A stretch of 64,000 nucleotides of DNA, from the NCBI RefSeq assembly GCF_001421745.1, contig NZ_LMKW01000012.1:68895-132894 (forward strand), read 5' to 3'. Under the pieces are notes generated by a model. That model had not been told where the DNA came from and searched no databases. It was given only the letters and a program-made list of their open reading frames with translations. Both the position numbers and the translations under genes were made by a program. The stretch is from Sphingomonas sp. Leaf230 (GTDB taxonomy: Bacteria > Pseudomonadota > Alphaproteobacteria > Sphingomonadales > Sphingomonadaceae). Numbering within the stretch: position 1 is the first letter of the stretch; each line of letters opens with the position of its first letter. This document shows, piece by piece, positions 1 to 9,318 of this stretch.

Positions 1-15
1 CCCCAAAAAGAAAAC

Positions 16-603
16 CTACCCCCGCACAACCCCGACATCCGCAAACCGCCGCGGCTCGACCGGCGGCACCGACGGCTCATTTAGCGCACACTGCCAATGC
101 CCGACATCGATCCACTGCCCATTCTTATACCCGACCTCGCGGTACACCCCCGCCCGCCTAAACCCGACCGCCTCATGCAGCTTGATCGACGAGTCGTTGG
201 GCAGCGCAATCGCCCCGATCGCCTGCGTAAACCCCTGAGCCCGCAGCGTATCGATCAGCGCCTCGTACAACAGTCGCCCCGCACCCTGTCGCTGCGCCGC
301 GTCCGCGACATACACCGTGGTCTCGCACGCGAACCGGTACGCCTCGCGCTTGTGGAACGCCGAAGCATAGGCATACGCCAGCACGCCACCCTCGGAGCCG
401 ATCGTCGCGACCAGCCACGGATACAGCCCGTCCGACGCGGCCATCCGCGCGCGCATCTGCCGCGCATCCGGCGCCTCGGTCTCGAACGACACCGTCCCGA
501 CCAACACGTGCGGCGCATAGATCGCCGCGATCGACGCCGCATCCTCGGGCACCGCCGCCCGGATGACGATCCCGCCCCCGTTGCCAGTTGCGGTGACCAC
601 CAT
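16..603 (-). CDS. GNAT N-acetyltransferase (Pat/MnaT-like)
   Basis: A 195-residue GNAT-fold acetyltransferase that would transfer acetyl from acetyl-CoA to an amino group. The whole protein resembles the phosphinothricin/methionine-sulfone acetyltransferase family. It opens with IRAAVPEDAASIAAIYAPHV, has the acetyl-CoA loop around AAQRQGAGRLLYEAL (the RxxGxG/A motif) and ends in the family block SIKLHEAVGFRRAGVYREVG. The ATG at 603 was chosen because it overlaps the sppA stop codon (TGATG), which suggests translational coupling, and because it gives the usual family N-terminus. An upstream in-frame extension to 684 lies inside sppA and is not needed. The substrate cannot be read from the sequence. 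Small amino-acid analogues are the family norm, and a detoxification or housekeeping role is an inference. Confidence 0.85.
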   Translation of the reverse strand: MVVTATGNGGGIVIRAAVPEDAASIAAIYAPHVLVGTVSFETEAPDARQMRARMAASDGLYPWLVATIGSEGGVLAYAYASAFHKREAYRFACETTVYVADAAQRQGAGRLLYEALIDTLRAQGFTQAIGAIALPNDSSIKLHEAVGFRRAGVYREVGYKNGQWIDVGHWQCALNEPSVPPVEPRRFADVGVVRG

Positions 604-2546
604 CAGAACCCGATCCGCGCCAGCAGCAGGTCGAGCAGCTTGGCATCGCCGATCCCCGCGCTCGTCGGCCCCATCCCGCCGCACTCGAGACAGCGCGCCT
701 GGATCGAGCCAGACGTGGCCAGCCGCTTCATGTCACCGACCGCCCGCGCGAGCATCTGGCGCCGGTCCGCCGCGACGTGCGCGAACGCATCGCCGCCACC
801 CGCATCATCGTCGCCATCATTGCCGAAATCCTGCGCGATCGTCGCGAGGAAGCCCGGCTTCTTTTCCAGATACTCGGCATGGACCTTCGCCGGATCGAGC
901 TTGGCGCGCTTGGCGGCCTCGTCGATCGCGTCCTGCAACGTCCCGAACCGGTCGACGAGCCCGATCTGGCGCGCGGTGCCGCCATCCCAGACGCGGCCCT
1001 GGCCGATCTCGTCCACACGCGCCGGCGTCATTTTCCGCGATGCGGCGACGCGCGAGACGAACTGGCGATAGCCGTTCTCGATCCCTGCCTGCGCGATCGC
1101 GTCGAACATCGGCGTGGTGCCGCCGGTGATGTCGGGCTGGCCCGACAGCGGCGTGGTCTTCACCCCGTCGCTGGTCACGCCGATCTTGGCGAGCGCGTTC
1201 TCGAACGTCGGGATCACGCCGAAGATGCCGATCGAGCCGGTGATCGTGCCGGGCTCGGCAAAGATCACGTCGGCCGGCGTCGACACCCAGTATCCTCCGC
1301 TGGCCGCGAGGCCACCCATCGATACGACGACGGGCAGCTTCTGCCGCTTGGCTTCGAGGATCGCGAGCCGGATCTGTTCCGATGCCATCACCGATCCACC
1401 TGGCGAATCGACACGCACCACCAGTGCCTTCAGCGTCTTCTTGGCGAGCCCGTCGAGCACCGCCTTCTCGATCGTCTTGCCTGCCGCCTTGCCGGGGCCG
1501 CTCTCGCCGTCGACGATCTCGCCGGCGATCGTCAGCACGCCGATCGAATCGCCCGCGGTGGGGAGGGGGTTGGCCCTCACCCAGGCGTCGTACTTGATCG
1601 CGGTGTAGTTGCCTGCCGGCTTGTTCGCGTCGCTGCCGGCATATTCCGCCACGCGCCGCCCGAAGCTGGTCCGGTCGCCGAGCTTGTCGACGATGCCCGC
1701 ACGCAGGTTCGCCTCGGCGATGTTGCCGTTCGAGGCGAGGATGACCTTGTCGGGCGCGCTCATGAACTGCGCGATCTGCGCCTTGGGGCGTGCTTTCGCG
1801 ACGGCCTCGCGCCACTGCGCGAATAGCGTGCCGTACAGCGCGGTGCTGGCGGCGCGCGCGTCGTCGCTCTGGTCGGCCCGCGTGTAAGGCTCGACGAACG
1901 ACTTGTAGCGGCCGACGCGGTAGACGTGCGCATTGACGCCGAGCTTGTCGATCAGGCCCTTGTAATAAAGCTGGTTGCCGCCCGGCCCCATGAAGATCGT
2001 GCCGCCCAGCGGGTTCACCCAGATCTCGCTAGCATTCGCCGCGAGGCGGTAGCCGCCATCGGTGTACGCGGTCGCGTAAGCCAGCACCGGCTTGCCGCTC
2101 GCCCGCACCCGCGCCAGCGCATCGCCGACCTCGCCGAGTGCTGCCGGGTATGCACCGCCGAAGCTGTCGAGATCGAGCACGACCACCTTTACGCGCGCAT
2201 CGGTGCGCGCAGTGTCGATCGAGCGGACCACGTCGCGCAGGCGAAACTGCCGCGTCCGGCTCTGCCCCGACAGTGCTGCGAACGCGGCCTGTTCCTCGGG
2301 CTGCTCGACGATCGAGCCATTGAGATCGAGCACCAGTGCACCGTCCTTGATCACCGTCGTGCTCTGCCGCGCATTGAGCGCCGCGAAGATCAGCCCGAAG
2401 AATAACAGCATCGCAATCAGGACGAGCGCGTCCTTGATCGCCACGAGGAACTTCCACACACCTCGCACGAGCCGCCATTTCTTCCGCGGTGGGCGGGCAG
2501 GGTCGACATAAGAGGGGGCGTAGGACGGCGCAGCGGTATCGGTCAT
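603..2546 (-). CDS. sppA: Signal peptide peptidase SppA, 67K type
   Basis: Membrane-anchored serine protease of family S49 that degrades cleaved signal peptides left in the cytoplasmic membrane. The protein has 647 residues, close to the long tandem-domain E. coli-type enzyme (about 618). A single transmembrane segment spans roughly residues 38-58. The catalytic dyad is split across the two halves as in the family: Lys215 in YRVGRYKSF and Ser416 in MGGLAASGGYW. The substrate-site motif DSPGGSVMASEQ precedes the serine domain. The start at 2546 gives a short cytoplasmic tail before the anchor. The acetyltransferase gene overlaps its stop by one base, so the two are probably co-transcribed. Confidence 0.95.
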   Translation of the reverse strand: MTDTAAPSYAPSYVDPARPPRKKWRLVRGVWKFLVAIKDALVLIAMLLFFGLIFAALNARQSTTVIKDGALVLDLNGSIVEQPEEQAAFAALSGQSRTRQFRLRDVVRSIDTARTDARVKVVVLDLDSFGGAYPAALGEVGDALARVRASGKPVLAYATAYTDGGYRLAANASEIWVNPLGGTIFMGPGGNQLYYKGLIDKLGVNAHVYRVGRYKSFVEPYTRADQSDDARAASTALYGTLFAQWREAVAKARPKAQIAQFMSAPDKVILASNGNIAEANLRAGIVDKLGDRTSFGRRVAEYAGSDANKPAGNYTAIKYDAWVRANPLPTAGDSIGVLTIAGEIVDGESGPGKAAGKTIEKAVLDGLAKKTLKALVVRVDSPGGSVMASEQIRLAILEAKRQKLPVVVSMGGLAASGGYWVSTPADVIFAEPGTITGSIGIFGVIPTFENALAKIGVTSDGVKTTPLSGQPDITGGTTPMFDAIAQAGIENGYRQFVSRVAASRKMTPARVDEIGQGRVWDGGTARQIGLVDRFGTLQDAIDEAAKRAKLDPAKVHAEYLEKKPGFLATIAQDFGNDGDDDAGGGDAFAHVAADRRQMLARAVGDMKRLATSGSIQARCLECGGMGPTSAGIGDAKLLDLLLARIGF

Positions 2547-2650
2547 GGGACGAGAGCTAGAGCATGCGCGGACCGAGGTAAATGCCCTGTGTTACGGGGC
2601 CAACACAGGAAGCGTTCAAGCCCGCACATCTACCCCGACCGCCACCCAGT

Positions 2651-2744
2651 CCCCCTCCCGCTTGCGGGAGGGGTTAGGGGAGGGGAGTCCAACAAGCCCG
2701 CCCTAGAAACCCCTCCCCCGACCCCTCCCGCAAGCGGAAGGGGA
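2651..2744. repeat. Palindromic repeat related to family B
   Basis: The left arm contains CCCTCCCGCTTGCGGGAGGG and the right arm CCCCTCCCGCAAGCGG. The two arms are related to each other as an inverted pair about 94 bp long. The CCCTCCC/GGGAGGG core matches the four clear family B copies elsewhere, but the inner arm differs (CGCTTGCG instead of CTGGAAGG). It lies between sppA and groES, which diverge, so it could form a cruciform or RNA hairpin in either upstream region. Confidence 0.6.
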
Positions 2745-2770
2745 GCAGAAGTACAGTTCCGCCTGGCCTC

Positions 2771-2856
2771 ATGTTCTTCTGCGAACGCAGGAGCCCAGGA
2801 TACCAAGCACCGCCCTTCGTCACCCTGGACTCCTGCATGCGCAGGAGAACGGCGGT
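2771..2856. repeat. Palindromic repeat, family C-like
   Basis: Contains two small hairpins. The first, around 2772-2788, has TTCTGCGAACGCAGGAG. The second, around 2829-2853, has ACTCCTGCATGCGCAGGAG. The pattern of short self-complementary arms flanking CCCAGGAT and CCCTGGACT resembles the CGCGAAGGCGGG-type elements at 17.2, 21.2 and 46.2 kb. Confidence 0.45.
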
Positions 2857-2937
2857 GCTCAGCAGCACGACTATCGACCCTTCAGCCACGATGCCCGAAT
2901 ACCACGTCCGCCCGAAAAAATTTCGCCCCCGGAACCT

Positions 2938-2966
2938 TTGACATGCCGCACCCCGAGGCACATATG
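2938..2966 (+). promoter_or_regulatory. Putative sigma-70 promoter of groES-groEL
   Basis: TTGACA at 2938-2943 is a perfect -35 hexamer. It is followed after 17 bases by CATATG at 2961-2966, a weak -10 box. Transcription would start near 2973, immediately in front of the CIRCE element, which is the classic arrangement for HrcA repression. The start point is inferred, not measured. Confidence 0.55.
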
Positions 2967-2973
2967 CCGTCCG

Positions 2974-3000
2974 TTGGCACTCGATAACCTCGAGTGCCAG
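2974..3000 (+). promoter_or_regulatory. CIRCE operator (HrcA binding site)
   Basis: TTGGCACTC at 2974-2982, a nine-base spacer, then GAGTGCCAG at 2992-3000. This matches the TTAGCACTC-N9-GAGTGCTAA consensus with one compensated change (G for A and C for T in the paired position) and one unpaired end base. HrcA represses groESL from such sites and releases them when chaperonin is titrated. hrcA itself is not in the window. Confidence 0.85.
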
Positions 3001-3033
3001 AAATCTGTCACAATCCAAAAGGACATGGACCCC

Positions 3034-3321
3034 ATGAACTTTCGTCCGTTGCATGATCGCGTGCTGGTGAAGCGCCTCGAAGCCGAAGAGAAGACGGCTG
3101 GCGGCATCATCATCCCCGACACCGCCAAGGAAAAGCCGCAGGAAGGCGAAGTCGTCGCCATCGGCACCGGCACCCGCGCCGAGAACGGCACGATCACCCC
3201 GCTCGACGTCAAGACCGGCGACAAGATCCTGTTCGGCAAATGGTCGGGCACCGAGGTCAAGGTCGACGGCGAAGACCTTCTGATCATGAAGGAATCTGAC
3301 ATCCTTGGGATCGTCGGCTGA
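3034..3321 (+). CDS. groES: Co-chaperonin GroES
   Basis: The 95-residue heptameric lid of the GroEL folding chamber in the cytoplasm. The sequence begins MNFRPLHDRVLVKR and carries the mobile-loop region around EEKTAGGIIIPDTAKEKPQ, then the beta-barrel residues ending LGIVG. Length and order match the family. ATG 3034 was chosen over ATG 3025 because the AAAAGGA ribosome-binding site (3017-3023) is ten bases from 3034 but only one base from 3025. groEL follows after 66 bp, forming the usual bicistronic operon behind the CIRCE element. Confidence 0.97.
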   Translation: MNFRPLHDRVLVKRLEAEEKTAGGIIIPDTAKEKPQEGEVVAIGTGTRAENGTITPLDVKTGDKILFGKWSGTEVKVDGEDLLIMKESDILGIVG

Positions 3322-3387
3322 CTTCTGCCGGGTTACCTTGGTGTAACCTTATCGTGACTTTTCAACTTATACGAAAGGGCAGCTGAC

Positions 3388-5031
<1,644 letters not shown>

Positions 5032-5170
5032 TCCGAATGGCGGCCGTAGCCACGCTGGCTACGGACTCGCCCAAGGACGGCCGGCGGGTCGGCGGCGCAA
5101 GCCACCGATCCCGTCCGACGAAAGCAGCGGCTTCGCCGATGCTCGGTTCCAAGCCAAACACCGACCAAAG

Positions 5171-5206
5171 CAAAGGGCCGGGGAGCAATCCCCGGCCCTT
5201 TGTTTC
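5171..5206 (+). terminator. Rho-independent terminator of groESL
   Basis: A perfect 13-bp stem, CAAAGGGCCGGGG (5171-5183) with CCCCGGCCCTTTG (5190-5202), has a six-base loop AGCAAT and is followed by TTTC. It lies 140 bp after the groEL stop and 28 bp before the next gene. Confidence 0.85.
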
Positions 5207-5233
5207 TCCGCCGACAAGTGGTAAAACCCATCC

Positions 5234-5797
5234 ATGCGGCACGATCCCCTCTACAAGAAGATCACGGTCGACGAGTTCCTCGCAATCGACTTCGGCACGG
5301 ACCGCAAGTTCGAGCTGGTCGACGGCGTAATCCGCATGATGACGGGCGGCACCCCCGCGCATTCCCGCGTGGCGAGCAACATCCTCGTATTCCTGGCTGG
5401 GAAGCTCCGCGGTACGGGATGCCGAGCGTACAACTCCGACATGGGTGTGCGGGTCAATGACACCGATCTGCGCTACCCCGACGTCAGCGTCTTCTGCGGC
5501 AATCCGGCAACTCGCGAACGCGAAGAACAGCGCGTATTCAACGATCCCCAAGTGATTTTTGAAGTCCTCTCCGGCTCGACCGCGAAGGTAGACCAAGGCG
5601 CAAAGCTCGCCGAATATCGCGAGCTCCTATCGGTCGATACGATCGTCTTCGCCGACCCCGAGAACGAATTGACCCGCGTCGTCCAGCGTCTCGGACCAAC
5701 GACATGGCGCGACGACATGTTCGCCCAGCCGCACGACGTGGCCCTGCCGTCGCTAAACCTGACGATCCCCCACACCGAAATCTTCGCTCGAGACTGA
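5234..5797 (+). CDS. Uma2 family (DUF820) restriction-endonuclease-like protein
   Basis: A 187-residue protein with the Uma2/DUF820 layout. FELVDGVIRMMTGGTPAHS sits near residue 32, RYPDVSVF near residue 80, the VIFEVLS strand and STAKVDQGAKLAEY near residue 120, and a VDTIVFADPEN strand after that. In the family, the Asp and Glu of the YPDV and EVLS strands form a PD-(D/E)XK-type nuclease site. The biological role of these proteins is not established, and they often occur as lone genes in genomic islands. It stands alone between the groEL terminator and the convergent hydrolase gene, whose stop lies five bases beyond its own. Confidence 0.8.
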   Translation: MRHDPLYKKITVDEFLAIDFGTDRKFELVDGVIRMMTGGTPAHSRVASNILVFLAGKLRGTGCRAYNSDMGVRVNDTDLRYPDVSVFCGNPATREREEQRVFNDPQVIFEVLSGSTAKVDQGAKLAEYRELLSVDTIVFADPENELTRVVQRLGPTTWRDDMFAQPHDVALPSLNLTIPHTEIFARD

Positions 5798-5802
5798 TCC
5801 CG

Positions 5803-6674
5803 CTACTTGGCCGCCGCCCCGTCCGCGGCAATCTGGTCCAGCGCACGCCACACCACGGCGCAATGTGGCTCAAGTCGAAGCTGTGATACGCCTCACCGTC
5901 GATCGGCACGACCAACGCCTTGCCACCAGCCGCGGCGCGCAACCGCTCCGCCGCGGTGAACGGCACGACCTCATCCTTGCGACCATGCATCAGCAGCACC
6001 GGCACCGTCACTCGCCGGATTGCCGCAACGTTGTCGAACGCATCCGCATACAACCCCCGCGCAACGCTCGGCACGAACCGCGCAAAAGAGTCGAACGCGC
6101 CCAGCGTCACGACCCCGTCAATGCTCGCTCCGGCCGAGCCTTCCGCTGCCGCATGCAATGCCACCGCGGCGCCTAGTCCGTCGCCGAACACGAACCGCTT
6201 GCCGTCAGGCACCAGCCGTTTCGCCAGGTCGACGAACGCACGACCATCCTGGTACAGCCCCTGTTCGTCGGGAACGCCGGTATTGTCGCCATAACCGCGA
6301 TACGATGCGACAAGTACGCCGCGGCCGTCACGGGCGAAGGCTTGCGCGGCCTTCGCGGCGACATCACGATTACCGGCGCGACCCGGCAAGTAGACCAGTA
6401 CCGGACCCGTCGGGGTCTCGGGTGGCCAGAACCAACCTTTCAGTCGTGCGCCGTCCGCCGCTACCGCCTCGACCGATAGAGGAGTACGTCCGGTCCAAGC
6501 CGGTGTCGTTGCAAGTGGCGCAGGCTGATACAGCGAGCGGCCGACCGGATTGACGCAACCGGCGAGCGCCGTAGACATGACGATCGCCGCGACGAGTGGG
6601 AATAGGCCACGCCGGCGACGCCATATCTTCCGTTCGCGCAGACCTCGCCTGCTGCGGACCGCAGCGTCGATCAT
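5803..6674 (-). pseudogene. Lipoprotein alpha/beta-hydrolase, frameshifted and lacking its nucleophile serine
   Basis: From ATG 6674 (GGAGGG ribosome-binding site) the protein starts with a lipoprotein signal ending LAGC and continues as an alpha/beta-hydrolase with strands VLVYLPG, GVLVASYRGYGDN and VPVLLMHGRKDEVVPF. The Asp of GRKDEV and the His of YHSFD are present. The nucleophile elbow reads GDGLGAA, with Gly166 where the family has Ser. After HIAP (near 5856) the frame shifts. One base added around 5854 would restore VWRALDQIAADGAAAK and a stop at 5803, directly beside the convergent Uma2 gene. As read, translation instead runs on antisense through the Uma2 gene to 5538. A sequencing error could explain the frameshift but not the Ser-to-Gly change. 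If translated, it would be a non-catalytic outer-membrane or periplasmic lipoprotein. Confidence 0.65.
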
Positions 6675-6819
6675 CGCACCCTCCCTGTTTAAGCGAATTG
6701 TAGATGCGGCGCCCCGACCGGGCATCAGGACTTCCTTCCAATTCAACGGTTTGTAATTCAGTTTGCTTGCACCCCACGCAAAGGGTGCAACGGGCCCTGC
6801 TTCACGCTACCATCACGCC

Positions 6820-7833
6820 ATGACCGCAGGACGCATCGATCAGTTGACCGAAGCCCAACGCGCCTGTCTCCGGCTCGTACTGACCCATCACAACTCGAAG
6901 GAGATCGCGCTGATTTTCGGCGTGTCGCCGTCCGCGATCGACAAGCGGATCGAGCGTGCGATCCAGATCCTCGGCGTCGGTACGCGGTTCGAGGCGGCGC
7001 GTCGGTTGCAGGAGCATGAGCGCGGCGAGACCGACGACGGCGTTCTCGTTCGCGACCGGCTTCCGTCCGACCCCGCCGCTATCGCCGCTATCGCCGCCAC
7101 CGTCACCGAGCCAGCGTTGCATGCCGAACAATATGCCACATACGAACGGCTACCATCCGAACCATTCGACGTTCCCTCTGCCGCCTCCAAGCCCGCAAAC
7201 AGCGATCAGATCGAGCCGTGGGGGCTTGTTCGCCGCTTCCTCGGGCTATCCGGTGGCAGCGGATCTACGGGGGTGGCGCGCAATCGGTTTTCGATCGGCA
7301 ACAGGATATATCGACTACTCGCACTCATGGGACTGATCGCCGTCACGTCGATGGCGGTCGTCAACATGGCGATGACGTTGACGACGCTGTTACGCTCGAA
7401 CCGAGATCAGAGCGCTCCCGTACACGGCACCGCAACGTCGGTGCCCAGGGGAGGAATTTCGATGTTGAGAGAACGCCGCCGCGCTGCCGACAGGGTAGCC
7501 AATGACTTTCTCGAAGCAGAGGCTGCGGTCGACAAGGCCGCGATGCTCACCGCTTCGTGCGTGGCGACGCTGATGCAGCAACGCGTCGCCGCGAACCTGC
7601 CGCTCGGCACCGGCGCCGCGGCGTTGCAGATGGTCTCGCAGGCGTCGTTCGAGATGGTCGCCGTCCGTCAGCGTTTCATCGAAGCGCACCGCGCACTGGT
7701 CGATGTCCGTACCGAGATCGGTCTCGGCCAGTTCTACGGCTACGGCGATACCGCGGAATGCCCGCCGAACGAGGGCACGCTACGGCTTGCAGCCGAATTC
7801 GACACGCCGTTCCATCTGGCCGCGGTCGCCTGA
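6820..7833 (+). CDS. LuxR-type HTH protein with a central membrane segment
   Basis: A 337-residue protein from ATG 6820. Residues 8-66 form a LuxR/GerE-type helix-turn-helix (LTEAQRACLRLVL, then HNSKEIALIFGVSPSAIDK). A low-complexity linker follows, then a predicted transmembrane segment at about 164-187 (LLALMGLIAVTSMAVVNMAM). The C-terminal 125 residues (RERRRAADRVANDFLEAEAA onward) are probably helical. I recall similar short proteins encoded separately in Sphingomonas. A GGGGAGGA sequence just before an in-frame ATG at 7462 could start that domain alone. No strong ribosome-binding site precedes 6820, so the start is uncertain. It heads a cluster with a small membrane protein and a winged-helix protein. 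It is probably a membrane-tethered regulator, but the signal and targets are unknown. Confidence 0.65.
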   Translation: MTAGRIDQLTEAQRACLRLVLTHHNSKEIALIFGVSPSAIDKRIERAIQILGVGTRFEAARRLQEHERGETDDGVLVRDRLPSDPAAIAAIAATVTEPALHAEQYATYERLPSEPFDVPSAASKPANSDQIEPWGLVRRFLGLSGGSGSTGVARNRFSIGNRIYRLLALMGLIAVTSMAVVNMAMTLTTLLRSNRDQSAPVHGTATSVPRGGISMLRERRRAADRVANDFLEAEAAVDKAAMLTASCVATLMQQRVAANLPLGTGAAALQMVSQASFEMVAVRQRFIEAHRALVDVRTEIGLGQFYGYGDTAECPPNEGTLRLAAEFDTPFHLAAVA

Positions 7834-7865
7834 ACGACCGACTGACGGTCCTGCGGAGATAAGAG

Positions 7866-8324
7866 TTGGATCGGGTCTGGGTTTTCTACGCGATACAGTT
7901 GACCGCGTCCGGCTACGCGTTCCTGCGGGGCGGGGCACCGGAGCGGTTGACGGGCCTGGCCCTGTTGCTGGCAGCGCTTTCCACCAGCGTCATCCAGCGC
8001 GACATCCCGGTATTGTTCGCCGGGATGGAGGTCGGTGTCATGGTCGTCGACCTGATCTTGCTCGTCGTGATGATCATGATCACGTTGCATGCCGATCGCT
8101 TCTGGCCAGCCTGGGTCACCGCGCTCCACGCATTGGGAACGGGGGCTCATCTGGCCAAGGCGATCAGCCCCGACGTCATCCGCCTCGTCTACGCCGTCCT
8201 CTCTGCCGTTTGGAGTTATCCCATCGTTCTGCTTCTCGTGATCGGGACGGTCAGGCATTCGCGGCGGATCCAGGCCCAAGGCTGGGATCTCGACTGGAGT
8301 CGTCAGGACCGCACGATCCGATAA
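7866..8324 (+). CDS. Small multi-pass membrane protein of unknown function
   Basis: 152 residues, strongly hydrophobic, with about four membrane segments (near residues 3-20, 26-43, 47-75 and 112-128) and a charged C-terminal tail (RRIQAQGWDLDWSRQDR). It starts with TTG at 7866 behind GGAGATAAGA. No ATG gives a comparable start. It lies 32 bp after the HTH-membrane protein and 19 bp before the winged-helix gene, so the three are likely co-transcribed. I do not recognise a named family. Partnership with the membrane-anchored regulator is inferred from position only. Confidence 0.6.
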   Translation: MDRVWVFYAIQLTASGYAFLRGGAPERLTGLALLLAALSTSVIQRDIPVLFAGMEVGVMVVDLILLVVMIMITLHADRFWPAWVTALHALGTGAHLAKAISPDVIRLVYAVLSAVWSYPIVLLLVIGTVRHSRRIQAQGWDLDWSRQDRTIR

Positions 8325-8343
8325 GCGAATTCGGAAGACGTTT

Positions 8344-8745
8344 ATGACTTACGCACTTGCCATGGCGCCAATCAATATCGCCAAACGCGCGACGCCGTTC
8401 GCCGTATCGGATGTCGTTCTGGTCGATATGGCCAGGCGGCTGTACGAACTCCGCAAGGTCCGGGATGCAATGCTCGGCGACGCGCTGTTTTCGGAACCTG
8501 CTTGGGACATCCTGCTGGATCTCTTCATCTCTGAACACGAGCAACGCCGACTGAGCGTCTCGGCGGTCTGCATCGGCGCACGCGCGCCGTCGGCCACCGC
8601 GCTACGCTATCTGACGATGTTGCAGGATGCCGACCTCGTCGAACGCATTCGCGATGCGCGTGACGGTCGTCGCTCACACGTCCAGCTTACCGCGCTCGGT
8701 AGATTGCGCATGACGAACCTCCTGGGTCGCCTGATCGACGCGTAG
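8344..8745 (+). CDS. Winged-helix (MarR-like) DNA-binding protein
   Basis: 133 residues. The centre (EPAWDILLDLF through RLSVSAVCIGARAPSATALR) is a helix-turn-helix in which a recognition helix follows the SVSAVC turn. The end (DGRRSHVQLTALGRLRM) is the typical MarR wing and following helix. Similar short regulators, with a LF-x-x-PAWDILLDL signature, are common in sphingomonads. Start ATG 8344 was taken as the first ATG after the membrane-protein stop. ATG 8362 is an alternative. It probably regulates this cluster or itself. The ligand is unknown. Confidence 0.7.
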   Translation: MTYALAMAPINIAKRATPFAVSDVVLVDMARRLYELRKVRDAMLGDALFSEPAWDILLDLFISEHEQRRLSVSAVCIGARAPSATALRYLTMLQDADLVERIRDARDGRRSHVQLTALGRLRMTNLLGRLIDA

Positions 8746-8761
8746 CTGGGCAGGAAAACGT

Positions 8762-8801
8762 GAAGGGCAGGTCGCCTCCAAAGAGACCGAACCTGCCCTT
8801 C
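8762..8801. terminator. Inverted repeat after the regulator cluster, possible terminator
   Basis: GAAGGGCAGGT (8762-8772) pairs perfectly with ACCTGCCCTTC (8791-8801) across an 18-base loop. There is no clear T-run after it, so it may be a Rho-independent-like hairpin of low efficiency or a transcript-end stabiliser between the regulator cluster and the convergent gene remnant. Confidence 0.45.
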
Positions 8802-8811
8802 GTCGAGCCCT

Positions 8812-9101
8812 AGTGTGACGCCGCCGGCTGGCGCGGCGTCACGATCTGTGCGGTGCGCCCAGCCGGTCGCGTCTGACCTGGTGTCGGAATCTTCGCCTAA
8901 TGGCGCATCGGCCAGTGCGCGATCGAGCGAAATGGTGATCCGGACGATGTTCGGCGCATATGCCTCGATCGCGACAGGGCTTCCGTTTCGGTCGCGCGTC
9001 GCGAGCGTATCGGCCTTCGCCTGCTTCATGAGTGCCGACGTCAGGCGAGTGCCCGTCAACAGGAAGCGTGCGGCAGAAGGAGGATCGGTATAGGATCGCA
9101 T
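8812..9101 (-). pseudogene. Possible 5' remnant of a glycoside hydrolase (GH31-like) gene
   Basis: From ATG 9101 the translation starts with a signal-like stretch (SAARFLLTGTRLTSALM), followed by ADTLATRDRNGSPVAIEAY and APNIVRITISLDRALADAP. The second part resembles the N-terminal beta-sandwich entry of GH31-type alpha-glucosidases, where a YAPNIVRVT-like strand is common. After about 90 residues the resemblance stops, the sequence becomes arginine-rich and runs into the antisense of the winged-helix gene. No TIM-barrel domain follows. I read it as a decayed start of a lost gene. The family assignment is from memory and needs a profile search. Confidence 0.35.
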
Positions 9102-9318
9102 TTTGCGTCAGCACCGGCCGCGCACGCGCCGTGCTCATGCGCAACCATGCTCAGCTTGCAGTGGGAATGCCAGATATCGCGTGGTGGTGTATTGGCTCGG
9201 AACGCGCGAACCGGACAGAGAGCAATGTGACCGGTTGGAAGGCGGTGATGTAGCTCGGGGGTAGGCTAGTCGCCGCCGATGGGGCATGGCGTCCACGTCT
9301 AACGAGGTGAGCTAGCAG
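9102..9318. other. Gene-free spacer
   Basis: 217 bases between the glycosidase-like remnant (leaving leftward) and the FAD gene (leaving rightward). It must hold the promoter of the FAD-nhaA pair, but I could not assign confident -35/-10 boxes, and I saw no repeat element or RNA gene. Confidence 0.4.

Noticed and set aside
5234..5797. Toxin-antitoxin reading of the Uma2 gene
   Set aside because: No small partner gene adjoins it; the neighbour is a convergent hydrolase, and the family is nuclease-like rather than a known toxin pair.
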